Source: Caprimulgus europaeus (Eukaryota; Chordata; Aves; Caprimulgiformes; Caprimulgidae). Taken from it: a stretch of DNA of 64,000 nt. This document shows, piece after piece, positions 11,201-20,460 of this stretch; position 1 is the stretch's first letter; each line of letters begins with the position of its first letter. The notes under the pieces are model-generated. The model was given only the letters and a program-made list of their open reading frames with translations, ran no database searches and was not told the DNA's origin. The stretch is taken from assembly GCA_907165065.1 (NCBI GenBank), contig OU015540.1:1596001-1660000 (forward strand), in the 5' to 3' direction. A program made the position numbers and the translations under genes.

Positions 11201-14200
11201 GTGGAGAGGACTATGAAGAAGTTGACAGGTACAACAGGCAGGGGAGGTCAGGCAGAGTGGGCGGCCGAGGAAGTCAGCAGAACAGAAGAGGCAGCTGGAG
11301 ATACAAGAGGTGAGTAGCACAACACTTTGTGCATTGTTATTGCTGCTCAGTGGTGGTTTTTATTTACCAATGAACAATGTTTTGGTGGACCAGCAGGAAG
11401 GAGGTGGGTACAAAATTTGGAAGCCTCCATGGTGAATCCCTGAAGGTAGCAGTAGTTTCCAGGCTCAGCCCGTGTGCTGGCTGCATGCTTGGCTAAAGTG
11501 GAATCACTGTGTGTGAAGCTCCAGCTCCCTGGAGCTGACACAGGCAGCAAGCAATGTCACCTGCAACTTGTGGGTTAAATGCTCAGAGTCCTGAATTAAT
11601 TACAGCAACTGTTTTTGTGCTGACTTTTCTAAATGGAGTTTTCTGAAGTAAGTGACAAGTGTTTGCAGGTTAAGTGGACTTTTTGGTCTGGGTGATCATG
11701 AAGTTGCTGTTCTAAGGACCATGCTTTTCATTGAACTAACAGATCTCTGTGTGGCCAGACCGAGTGCTTTGGAAAAGGAAGAGGGTTAAGTATTGAAATG
11801 AAATTGTGCATTTATATGTCTCTTCATCCACACAAGGCCTGAGTGCTTTCTACATACTGCACTTCTATTTTTCTTCTTTTTTTTTCCCTGCTGGATGCTC
11901 AGCTGGTTCATTACTGGTGACTTCCCTGGGGGAAAAGCCCATTTTGAACACTTTGCTGTTGGTGTCGCATGTGGATTGTGCATGTGTTGGGAGTTCATGA
12001 CAAACCATGTTCCAAAGAGTTACTGTGGCCTACAAGTATGATTTCATACAGCTGGGAGAGCCAGGTGTCCCCAGGCATCCTTGGTACTGTCTCTCCCAGT
12101 TCACCCCAGTTTCTTCTGGCCTGGGTTGTTGTTACCACGTGAAGAACTTGCAGATTCAGGGGTGAGCGTTGCCTGTGTCACCGCCTGGTGCCAGGGTGTG
12201 TTGGAGCCGTTGGTTCCTTTAAACCTTCTCAGCAGGTGGCAGCACAAGATCAGGGACAGCCATCGGAGCTGACACCAGGGAGGTGAGAGCTGGAGTGAGA
12301 CAAAGCTGCTGGGTCACCTTTGCTGTTTGACCAAGGAAATCTGCCTTGTCCTGCAGGGAGGAAGAAGACAGAGACGTCGCAGCAGCAGTCAGGGCGTCTG
12401 TGGCAGCTAAACGGCAAGAGGAGAAGAAACGGGTGGAAGACAAGGAGGACACCAGCAGCAGAGGTAGAAAGGAGGACTTGAGGGATTCTGAAGTGCTCGG
12501 CTCCAAACGTGTGCCCAAGTCTTCAAGTGATGCCACAGGTTAGTGCTGAACACGTTCTGCAGCTGCTGGGGGGCACGATGGGTCTGGAGATCAACGTGGG
12601 CATTGCCACACGCTCCCCTCAAAAGCTGCTGAGCTCTTCTCTCTGGCCACCAGCGCCAGGAGCAGAGGCCATGGCAGGAAGATGTGGCAGGGGAGGGTGA
12701 GGTTGGCCATGAGGAAAAGGTTCTTGAGGCAGAGGGTGGTGGAGCACTGGCACAGGCTCCCCAGGGAGGTGCTCATGGCCTCAAGCCTGACAAGATTCCA
12801 GCAGCATTTGGCCAAGGCCCTCAGGGACATGGTGTGAATGTTGGGATTGTCCTGTGCAGGGACAGGAGTTGGACTCCATCATCCTGGTGGGTCCCTTCCA
12901 GCTCACAACACTCGATGATTCTGTGGTGGAGCTGTGCAGAATCTTAACCCAGCAGCACGGATTTGCAGTGAGATGTGTCCGAGTGGGCCGAGACTCCTGC
13001 AGCAGATGGAATTAACGTGTGACAGTGTGTGAGGTTCCATCCACACCAGTACACTCTGAGAACCTGCCATTTCCTGCTCTAGCATGCAAGGACTGATTTT
13101 TTGTGATGCTTGGGCTGATTTTCCCCTTTTTTGAGACCACATTATTCCCAGTAAAGGTTTATAACTGGTGAAAGCAAACTTCTGATTGCTTTGAACCACG
13201 TCCGGTTTGGGGCAGTGGTGTTTTGATACGACTGTCGCTCCAGCTCCATCCTCCACTGGTTTCTTGCTCCTACAACAGGATTCTCAAGGGTTATATCCTG
13301 TCACTTGAACTGGGAGCTGCTGAGAGCTCTGTGTGGTTAATGGGCACAGCTCCACTGGGGGTGAGGGAGGGTTATCTCCCCCAGCTCTCGCTGCACGCCT
13401 GTCCAAGCTGTTGTCAGTCTGTCCCTGAACCACTGCAGCCTGCAGCACAGGATTTGGATCTTAAGGCAAATCTAAATGAGGAAGGAGTTATGTGTCAATG
13501 TCAAATGAGTGCTCAGGAGTTCATTGCTGAGCATCTTGGGCATCTGCAGGGCAGAGGTGTGAGGGACTGCTCAGAGGAGCAGCTCTCCAAGTGAAGGAGC
13601 ATTGGCACACGCCAGTTGGAGCGCTGAGGCTCTGGTGAGCAGGCAGTGGAGTGCTAACCTGTGGTAGAAGCGTGGAGCAGACAGCTGGAGGCACTGGCAT
13701 CTCGGTCTCTGGAGGTTCCCTCACAAGGTGCCTGTCAGCCAGCGTTTGGCTCATGGTCAGTGTCGTGAATTTCCCGTGGGCGGTGACACAATGGTGCATG
13801 CAGTTAACTGAGGGAAAGAGAGATGTGTGGATTGGAATTGTTCTCCTGGAATGTCACAGTTAATGACATCATCAGCTGCTGAAAATAGGACTTGTGAGTG
13901 CTGCTGCCACGCTGGTTGGTAGCCTCCTCTCTGAAATGCATGGGTTGTGGTTGAAAACCTTTCTTTGCTCTTTCTGTCACTGTCCCAAAAGAAGCAGCTG
14001 CTGACGGTGCTTTGAGCCAGGACGACTTCCCAGCAATCGGTTCAGCAGCAGGACCTCTACCAGGGTAAGTTTGTGCAAGGCTGCAGTTAGGAGAAGGAAG
14101 ATTAAGAAACTTCCTTGTGTTTCTGGAGAAGATAATTTTGCAGTTCACTGAAATGATGAAGACTTCCCCTTGTGCCTCGAGCTGGCTCTGTGCTGGGCAC

Positions 14201-17200
14201 CTGCATCAGTTGTTGCTCCAGTTCGTGGCTTGATCGTTTGGTGGCACAATTTCAGGGAAATTCTCAATATTCTCCATTCCAGCCATTTTTAACTTGATGG
14301 CTTGTCTTGAAGGAGCTGTACACTGTGAGTTTCTAAAGTCCTCATCTCCTGACACTGGTGATGACCAGAACAGTCTTTGCAGGATGTGGCAGCTCAAATG
14401 TGCCTGGGTGCACAGCAGCTTGGGTCAGGGTGAGGTGTCCTGAGCCAGCACTGCTGACACAGTGAGGGTGGTGTGACTTGGGAGACTCATTCCAGACTCA
14501 GTTTACCAGGCTGAGTGTGTTTGTGCCCTGTTCAGTCGGGTCAGTGGTGCCCCCTGAAGCGATAGTTTGAGGGAGGCTGCAGTCAGGTCTGGAGCTCCTT
14601 CTGCTGGAGCTGTGCTGGTGTAACGGGGTGTGTTCTCCTCTCTCACAGCTCTGCCCAGCAAGCACCAGTTAAACTTAAAGAAGAAGATTTCCCAAGCTTG
14701 TCATCCTCTCCAGCACCCACCATCTCTTCTGGGATGTCTTTGACATACACAGTGACTGCAAAGAAGACAGCTTTCCAGGAGGAGGATTTCCCAGCTCTAG
14801 TGTCCAAAATGAGGCCTAACAATAAAACAATAACCAACATCACATCTGCATGGAACAACGGTTCCAGCAAACACGTGGTCAAAGCCATGAGCAACCCCTG
14901 TGTCAACCAGGTAGCCAAAAAACCATCCTCCTTGAGTAGCACTAAGGGAAGTAAGAAGAGCAATAAACTCTCCCAGTCAGATGATGAAGACAGCAGTAGT
15001 GGCTTGACAACCCAGGAGATCAGGAACACACCAACCATGTTTGATGTCTCGTCCTTGCTGGCAGCTTCTACCTCACAAACTTTTACGAAAGTGAGCAAGA
15101 AAAAGAGGATGGGGGTTGAGAAGCAGCCACCATCGTCCCCACACCTCTCCCAGGAGACGCCAGTCCCCAAGTCATCGACTGAAAAGCCACCGGAGACTGA
15201 GCGGACACCAAACGCGTCCTCTGCTCCTCACGCCCCCGACAGATCCACAGCTGTCACCAATGGCCATCTGGAAAAGTCATCAGCAGTCTGTGCAACACCC
15301 AAAGAGCCTCCTGGCCTTAAAAAGCCCACGGTGACTAACAAATGCCCCTTACCTCAGGAAGACTTCCCAGCTCTTGGGAGCTCAGGATCAGCCAGGATGC
15401 CCCCGCCACCAGGTAGGCGCTGCAGGGCACGGCCAGCTTTGCTCGGCTGCGGCTGAGATGCGTGGCACGTGGGTGAGGTGTGGAAACCTCTCCTGTCCTG
15501 TGAGGAGCAGTTCTGTCTGTCTGCACCACGTGAGCCTCTGGAGTTACAGAGAGCAGTCTGGGTGACACGGGTGGGCTTAGGGGCTGAGGGAACTGGGGGT
15601 GCTGAGCCTGGAGAAAAGGAGGCTGAGGGGAGACCTTCTGGCTCTGTCCAAGTACCTGCAAGGAGGGTGCAGAGAGGTGGGGGTGGGTCTGTCCAACCAA
15701 GGACCAAGGGACAGGACAAGAGGAAATGGGCTCCAGTTGTGCCCAGGGCAGTTGAGATTGGATGTGAGGAAGAATTTCTTTGCTGAAAGGGTTCTGAGGC
15801 ACTGGAAGGGGTTGCCCAGGGCAGTGGTGGAGTCCCCATCCCTGGAGGGATTTAAAAGCCAGGTAGATGAGGTGCTCAGAGATCTGGTTTGGCAGTGGAC
15901 AGGGACAGTTGGACTCGATGATCTCAAAGGTCTTTTCCAACTCAACAATTCCATGAACGTTCTCTGTGAAACCCGGCTGAAGCGGTGGCGGTGTGGGGTA
16001 CCCCTGCTCTGTGCTCTCAGGCCTCTGCTCTCTGGGGGTGTCTGTGCTCTCAGGCCTCTGCTCTCTGGGGGTGTCTGTGCTCTCAGGCCTCTGCTCTCTG
16101 GGGGTGTCTGTGCTCTCAGGCCTCTGCTCTCTGGGGGTGTCTGTGCAGCTGCAGGTCTCTGCTCTCTGGGGGTGTCTGTGCAGCTGCAGGTCTCTGCTCT
16201 CTGGGGGTGTCTCTGCTGAGTCACAGCCAACACCAGCCTGTGACCTGTGCTTCTGTGCTTTCAGACCCAGTCTGGAAGCCCCTGTGGGCAAGGGGGGTTG
16301 GTCTCTCTTTCCCAGCGGCCTGTGCCTGCTGGTACTTGTCACTTGGCTCCTTTGGTCACTTCTGTTTGGCCATTTCTCCAATGCCTTTGCTTTTAGTGGG
16401 GCTGTAGCTGGTAAAACTGGAGTAACCCAGTGACAGAGGTGACTTACAGTGGTTCTGGTGAAAGCAGAGTGGCACCAGGAGGGGGTGTGTGGCTGGGGTG
16501 TTCTGTGCTGCTCTGCAGATGCTGCTGGCTGGAAAATGCTGGAACATGGGGTGACTTCTGGAGTGATTTCTGTTCCCTGTAATAATGTAAAAGTGGTTTT
16601 GAAGGGTTTCTAAAATTATTTTCTATTGAAAAAAGTAAATTAATAGTCAAAGCACTTTCTCTGTTGAGTAGCATCAGGCACTGGAAGCGCTGCTTGACCT
16701 GACTGTTAAGGCAGCAGATTTCCACCTCTCTCATTTTGGGGTTTTTTTCCCCAGTACAGTGATGCCTGCACTGCTGACTCTTACTTAGTGCTTCTGGAGA
16801 GTAGGTCAGAGTACTGGTGTTAATTTTGGATGATGATATGTGGGTGCCACTGAGATGTGCTCTGATTTCCTGCCCGTTCTCTGCTCTCATTCAGGCTTTA
16901 ACACTGTGGTGCTATTAAAGAGCCCTCCTCCGCCTCCGGGGCTGTCGGTGCCTGTTAGCAAACCCCCTCCAGGTTTTGCTGTTATTCCATCCACCAATAT
17001 CTCTGAACCTGTCACTACATCTTTGAAAGAGTAAGTAAAACTCCTGGGAGGTTGAGTTACCTTACACATCATGTCTCAGTTCCATCACAGGAAGCACTGA
17101 GGGGCTTGTTCTGAAGAGGCACCACCACCACCAGTGAGTCCCGCTGGGGAGTCCCAGCCTTGGGGGCCGGATTCTGGAGCGTTGTGTAAACAAAAGCAGG

Positions 17201-18446
17201 AGCCTTGTGTAGGTGCAAGTCAGGACTGAGAACCCATGCAGTGTGGCAGCTCAAGACTTTTGTCTTTTCTAGATTTATTTGCAAATCTGCAGCTTCAGCA
17301 TTTTTCTTCACCTTCCCGTTGACTCTGAGTCCCAGAAGGAAGGTGCTGAAGCACGTTTTCCTTGGTGACCTCTCAGTGTCTGATCTTTCCAGTAGCTGAT
17401 CTCCAGCCAGGGCCCTTCTGGGCTGAGAGATGAGTTGATGGGAAAAGGGGAGGAGGAAAATGGTATCATTTTAATACAGTTGTCTGAATTAATCTGTTTG
17501 ATTTTATTTGTGCCACACTCTTGTTGCTCACATCTTTTTACTAAGCCTGGCTTACAAAATGGCTACTCCAGGCTCTGTTAAACTTGCATTTAAAATATTC
17601 TGTTTAGGTGAAGCTGGAATCTGATCCAGTAATCCCACAGGACACAGCTCAGTGTCCCAACAAGCCAACTGTGTGCTGCTTACAGTGCCTGGGTGTGGGT
17701 GGAGGAAGGGAACGCAGCCTGGACGAGAGAACAGCGGTGCAGCACACATCCTGCAGCACCCTGTGCAACACAGAGCGCTCTCAAAGTCACTTCTGGTGTT
17801 TTCCAATGCAGGCCAAAATCCTGTCACGGCTCCTACCTGATACCTGAGAACTTCCAGCAAAGGAACATTCAGCTGATCCAGTCCATTAAAGAATTTCTTC
17901 AAAGTGATGAGTCCAAGTTCAATAAATTTAAAACTCACTCTGGGCAGTTCAGGCAGGTGAGTGGGCAGGAGCCTTCCATTCCCAACACCTTCCTGTCTGG
18001 GAGAAAGTGAATCCCAGGGAGACTTTGACATTTATATTATATATATTTTATTATTGTATATCTTTTTCCTAACGAGTCCAATTCTCTGTGCCCCGAAGGG
18101 TCTGATTTCTGCAGCGCAGTATTACAAGAGCTGCCGAGAGCTGCTGGGAGAGAACTTCAGGAAGATTTTTAACGAGTTGTTGGTGTTGTTGCCAGACACA
18201 GTTAAGCAACAAGAACTCCTTTCTGCCCACAACGATTTCAAAATCAAAGAAAAACAAAGCTCAAACAAACCCAAAAAGAACAGAAAGAATGTTTGGCAGA
18301 GGGACTCCAGCTCCGACCTCGACTGCTGTATCTGCCCCACCTGTAAGCAAGTGCTCACTCAGCAGGACGTTGTCACCCATAAAGCTTTGCATATTGAGGA
18401 TGAGGAGTTCCCTTCCTTACAAGCAATCAGCAGAATCATCAGTTAG
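2097..18446 (+). CDS. ZNF598: ZNF598, E3 ubiquitin ligase of ribosome quality control (complete, 12 coding exons)
   Basis: Exons: 2097-2273, 5161-5273, 6460-6589, 8847-9058, 10009-10226, 11192-11309, 12357-12538, 13992-14064, 14649-15412, 16895-17030, 17812-17956, 18099-18446. All junctions are GT-AG and phases match, giving 871 aa (human about 904). The start has a good Kozak context (gccgtcATGG). Domains in order: N-terminal RING (C14, C17, C29, H31, C34, C37, C50, C53); a run of C2H2-type fingers about 104-255; a charged linker; five [DE][DE]FP motifs; four PPG(L/F) motifs; a C-terminal Cys-rich segment. Known of the family: ZNF598 recognises collided ribosomes, ubiquitinates eS10 and uS10, and recruits GIGYF2-EIF4E2 through proline motifs, in the cytosol. 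The gene is convergent with SYNGR3, as in mammals. Confidence 0.97.
2274..5160 (+). other. ZNF598 intron 1 (2.9 kb)
   Basis: The first 300 bases are GC-rich CpG-island sequence, the rest ordinary intron. No coding exon, repeat family or RNA gene recognised. It ends in a pyrimidine tract and ttgcctgcag. Confidence 0.7.
5161..5273 (+). CDS. ZNF598: ZNF598 exon 2
   Basis: Encodes residues 60-97 ([15 protein letters not shown]... to ...DGDVYALYR). This is the conserved linker between RING and zinc fingers. It ends in phase 2 with the Arg codon split across the intron, donor gtgagt. Confidence 0.95.
5274..6459 (+). other. ZNF598 intron 2 (1.2 kb)
   Basis: No repeat or exon recognised. T-rich tracts near 6040-6075. 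Acceptor at gtcccttag. Confidence 0.65.
6460..6589 (+). CDS. ZNF598: ZNF598 exon 3 (first C2H2 finger)
   Basis: Encodes residues 98-140. The finger ligands are C104, C107, H122 and H127, and C132/C135 open the next finger, which is completed by exon 4. Phase 0 end, donor gtgagc. Confidence 0.95.
6590..8846 (+). other. ZNF598 intron 3 (2.3 kb)
   Basis: No exon, repeat family or RNA gene recognised. Acceptor tatgtctgttcag. Confidence 0.65.
8847..9058 (+). CDS. ZNF598: ZNF598 exon 4 (C2H2 fingers)
   Basis: Encodes residues 141-210 plus two bases of S211. It holds the His pair of finger 2 (H157, H160), finger 3 (C174, C177, H190, H195) and the Cys pair of finger 4 (C198, C201). The donor gttcgt is weaker than the others in the gene, and a CR1 insertion begins only about 30 bases downstream. 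The weak donor is supported by the phase match and by the conserved residues across the junction ([13 protein letters not shown]). Confidence 0.94.
9083..9317 (+). mobile_element. CR1 LINE 3' fragment with flanking 12 bp direct repeats
   Basis: CR1 3' end in plus orientation ('ttggactggatgagcttttg' then 'aggtcccttccaatcc') ending in the CR1-type 8-mer tail (attctgtgattctg). The 12-mer ttctgtagctta occurs at 9083-9094 and again at 9306-9317. That looks like a target-site duplication, though part of the right copy could come from the CR1 tail. Confidence 0.85.
9340..9541. repeat. 24 bp minisatellite, about 8.4 copies, in ZNF598 intron 4
   Basis: Near-identical tandem copies of a 24-base unit beginning ggtctcctttgg. 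They start about 20 bases after the CR1 tail. The period is divisible by three, so frames stay open through the array on both strands. I regard those frames as artefacts. Confidence 0.95.
10009..10226 (+). CDS. ZNF598: ZNF598 exon 5 (last zinc-finger block)
   Basis: Encodes the rest of S211 and residues 212-283, completing finger 4 (H219, H224) and a further Cys/His cluster (C227, C232, H250, C254, H255). A basic stretch follows ([12 protein letters not shown]). Ends in phase 1, donor gtgagt. Confidence 0.95.
10309..10808 (+). mobile_element. Nested CR1: younger copy inserted in an older CR1
   Basis: An older CR1 3' region runs 10309-10380, is interrupted, and resumes about 10679-10808 with the part of the consensus that should follow (...ggtgacatccagaggtctct...cctacctgggttgat). 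The interrupting piece, about 10381-10678, is a 5'-truncated CR1 of a different subfamily ('caggaccagaggaaatgggc', 'ggttgcccagggcagtggtg'). Both are plus-oriented, in ZNF598 intron 5. Confidence 0.75.
11192..11309 (+). CDS. ZNF598: ZNF598 exon 6 (Gly/Arg-rich linker)
   Basis: Encodes residues 284-322 plus two bases of R323. Rich in Arg, Gly and Gln ([19 protein letters not shown]), probably disordered and possibly RNA- or ribosome-contacting (inference). Donor gtgagt. Confidence 0.93.
11310..12356 (+). other. ZNF598 intron 6
   Basis: No repeat family or exon recognised. Oligo-T near 11877-11886. Acceptor ccttgtcctgcag. Confidence 0.6.
12357..12538 (+). CDS. ZNF598: ZNF598 exon 7 (charged helical linker)
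   Basis: Encodes residues 323-383, starting [18 protein letters not shown], a conserved ZNF598 segment, followed by a Lys/Glu-rich stretch likely to form a helix or to be disordered. Ends in phase 1, donor gttagt. Confidence 0.94.
12625..12926 (+). mobile_element. CR1 LINE 3' fragment in ZNF598 intron 7
   Basis: Plus-oriented CR1 with the subfamily body also seen at 24744-25006 and 50418-50894 ('gaggcagagggtggtggagc'). It ends in ...ggtgggtcccttccagctc... then gatgattctgtg. Confidence 0.88.
13992..14064 (+). CDS. ZNF598: ZNF598 exon 8 (first DDFP motif)
   Basis: A 73-base exon encoding E384 to P407 plus two bases of G408, centred on SQDDFPAIG, the first of five acidic-FP motifs in the protein. 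Donor gtaagt. Confidence 0.92.
14649..15412 (+). CDS. ZNF598: ZNF598 exon 9 (large low-complexity exon)
   Basis: Encodes residues 408-662. It carries three acidic-FP motifs ([24 protein letters not shown]), Ser/Lys-rich linkers and a KEPPGLK motif. It matches the C-terminal half of human ZNF598 in motif order ([12 protein letters not shown]-like, ...PKEPPGL..., QEDFPALG...PPPPG). Ends in phase 1, donor gtaggc. Confidence 0.95.
15583..15956 (+). mobile_element. CR1 LINE fragment in ZNF598 intron 9
   Basis: Plus-oriented CR1, longer than most in the window (starts 'tgctgagcctggagaaaagg'). It ends in the CR1 tail (gactcgatgatctcaaaggtc...). Same subfamily as the inner copy in intron 5. Confidence 0.9.
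16009..16210. repeat. 33 bp minisatellite, about six copies, in ZNF598 intron 9
   Basis: Four near-identical units containing ctctgctctctgggggtgtc, followed by two variant units in which the block before it is gcagctgcag-like. The sense strand has repeated G5 runs and CT-rich arms. Confidence 0.93.
16895..17030 (+). CDS. ZNF598: ZNF598 exon 10 (proline motifs)
   Basis: Encodes residues 663-707. It contains PPPPPGLS and KPPPGFAV, and with the end of exon 9 rebuilds PPPPGFN across the splice junction. PPG(L/F) is the ligand of GYF domains, and GIGYF2 binding through such motifs is established for ZNF598. Donor gtaagt. Confidence 0.94.
17812..17956 (+). CDS. ZNF598: ZNF598 exon 11
   Basis: Encodes residues 708-756 (...[19 protein letters not shown]... 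[10 protein letters not shown]), a strongly conserved helical segment of the C-terminal region. Phase 0 end, donor gtgagt. Confidence 0.95.
18099..18446 (+). CDS. ZNF598: ZNF598 exon 12 (C-terminal, with stop)
   Basis: Encodes residues 757-871. It begins [17 protein letters not shown] and contains a CCICPTC...H...H cluster resembling a final finger. It ends [15 protein letters not shown] and then TAG. EEFPSL is the fifth acidic-FP motif. Confidence 0.95.
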   Translation, partial: GLISAAQYYKSCRELLGENFRKIFNELLVLLPDTVKQQELLSAHNDFKIKEKQSSNKPKKNRKNVWQRDSSSDLDCCICPTCKQVLTQQDVVTHKALHIEDEEFPSLQAISRIIS

Positions 18447-18460
18447 TTTTCCTGCAGGCC

Positions 18461-18466
18461 AATAAA
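18461..18466 (+). terminator. ZNF598 poly(A) signal AATAAA
   Basis: A canonical AATAAA starts only 15 bases after the ZNF598 stop, followed by a GT-rich stretch (ggtgtctctggctgtg). It implies a 3' UTR of a few tens of bases. Later signals cannot be excluded. Confidence 0.65.
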
Positions 18467-20344
18467 GGTGTCTCTGGCTGTGAATCTGCACTTTTTGGAG
18501 TGAGGTTTGGCCGTGTGGTGTGGCTGAGGGCCGGTGCTGGTTGAGCAGTTGGGTCATTGTTGCTCACACCCTCCCTGTGCTGTGATGAATCCTGGGCAGA
18601 GGGCTGAGGGGACTGTGCTGGAGGCAACCAACACCCAGAGCCTGAGCTTCCAAAACCCCCCAGTAGAGTTAGGCTGCCCCAGCAGGGCGGGCAGCAGGGA
18701 GGGGACACGGGGACACCTTTCCTCTGTGACACGCCATAGCTGAGAAAATCCTTTCTGACCTGCAGACTGACAGGGGACGCAATAGGGGAATAAGCATCTG
18801 GTTTGGGGCTTTTCTTTCTTTTTAATTTTTTTTTTCCAGGGGGTGGGGGAAGGTTCTGAATCACTGAGATGAATGGAAGCAAAAGTGGCTTCCCTGATAA
18901 TCTGATTTTTAATGTTTTTTTTGTGCTATTCCTGTGACCGTGGAGATCACAGTGGTCAGGGGTGCAAAGGTACAGAAAAGCTTCTGCTCACTGGTGAGTG
19001 AGAGCGTTGCAGCTGCGTGGCTGTGAGCCTGGGGCTGCTCAGGCAGCAAAGGAAATCCCCCTCTGAAAACAGGATGAAATGCAACGATGTGAAGAACGGG
19101 ACTGAGGGGTGTGAGGAGTGGGACAGGAGATCTGAAGCTGCCTCTGACCCTTTCCTTAACGTGTTCTTTGAAGAGACTGATTTTGTAGCACTGCATGTAG
19201 AATGGTAAGGGTAAGGCTTTACTTCACGGTAATTTTATTTAATGACTGCCATGTTTCTTAATTTCCTGGATGTATTAATGGGGGTAGCTCCAAAACAACA
19301 GCCAGTCGGGACATTAAATGCTGCTGCTCACTGACCACGTTGATCTGCGGTGCCTGTCAGCGCGTTTATCCGTTCACAGTGCTCTGCACAAACCAGGGGC
19401 AGCGGGGTGCTGACGTCCTGCCCCTCCCCTGGCTGCAGCAGCTCTGCTTACCCTGCTTGGCTCCTCTAAAGGCCACCTCTGGGAGACAAGAGGGGAATCT
19501 CCTCAGCCTTGGGAAGTGATTCCTCCCGCAGCAGCTGTGATGGGATGGAGTGACAAGAGTCCTCCCTGCAGCGCACCCTCGGGGCTGTGACTCCGTGTCC
19601 CACTCGCTCCCATCCTGGCACAGCAGGTTTAGTTATTTTATTATTTCTTTCTAGGAAGAAAGTTGGAATTGATGTAATTTTTAGTGACAAAACACTGCTT
19701 TTCTGTAAGCATCGTTTCTATGACATTGAGCTCAGAGTATTGCTGAGGAGCTCGTCCTGGCTGTGGAGTTTTCCTTGCCTTACACTTTATTTCTGCTTGC
19801 TCTCAGGCTGCAAAGTGCTTTTGGTTTCTTCTCTGGATCCTTGAAGCTATTCTGAATACCTGGCTGTGTTGTACTGAGCGCAGGGGCCGGGCTGCACGCC
19901 CCGAACTGGGCACAGGGAGGATTATTGGGCTGCAGGGCTGGTTATAAAATGAATGAACACGAGCCCAGCAGTAACACTTCCATGGTCCTGCTTGGGGCCG
20001 GGCTCCTCCGGAGCAGAGCGCGGGCGCTGCCCCCACCGCTCCCACTTGCAGTCAGCAGTTGCTCTGCGGTGTTGGCTCCTCTCCCTGCATCCTCCTTGGG
20101 TTTGTGAAACTCAGAGGAGATGAAATGTGGATTCTCTGCAGGAGCATCTCCTGTCTTCCCTGGATTCTCGGTTAATTTCCCTGTGGTAGCAGGACAGGCC
20201 GGTCCCAGCGGGCGGTGCTGCTGTGTTTCCTGTGGGTGCCGCTGTGTTTCCTCCAGGTGCTTGATCTCTGCCGTGTCCTTCCTCCCTGTGCTCACCTGAT
20301 CAAAGAAAATATTACCTTTTTTTTTTTTTTTCAGGCCACTTCTA
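18467..20344. other. Gap between convergent ZNF598 and SYNGR3 ends
   Basis: No gene recognised. Oligo-T at 18821-18837 and 20319-20333. Short open frames only. Confidence 0.6.
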
Positions 20345-20364
20345 TTTATTTTTAACTCTTTATT
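20345..20364 (-). terminator. Candidate distal poly(A) signals on the minus strand
   Basis: Two AATAAA hexamers on the minus strand (20364-20359 and 20350-20345), preceded by AT-rich sequence that looks like a vertebrate 3' UTR end. The nearest upstream minus-strand gene is SYNGR3, whose stop is 5.5 kb away, so a very long SYNGR3 3' UTR is possible. An unrelated transcript or old retroposed sequence is the alternative. Confidence 0.4.
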
Positions 20365-20427
20365 GAAAATAAGTTGCAGTTGGTACATGGACACTGAAAA
20401 TACATCATCACAGATTGTTCTCAAAAG

Positions 20428-20460
20428 ATATTTTTATATATATAATATATATATATATAC
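20428..20460. repeat. AT-rich dinucleotide tract
   Basis: Interrupted (TA)n just upstream, in the minus sense, of the candidate distal poly(A) signals. Confidence 0.9.

Noticed and set aside
15335-16381. 348-codon open frame on the minus strand
   Set aside because: It joins antisense of ZNF598 exon 9, a CR1 copy and the 33 bp minisatellite. The peptide is repetitive and has no domain.
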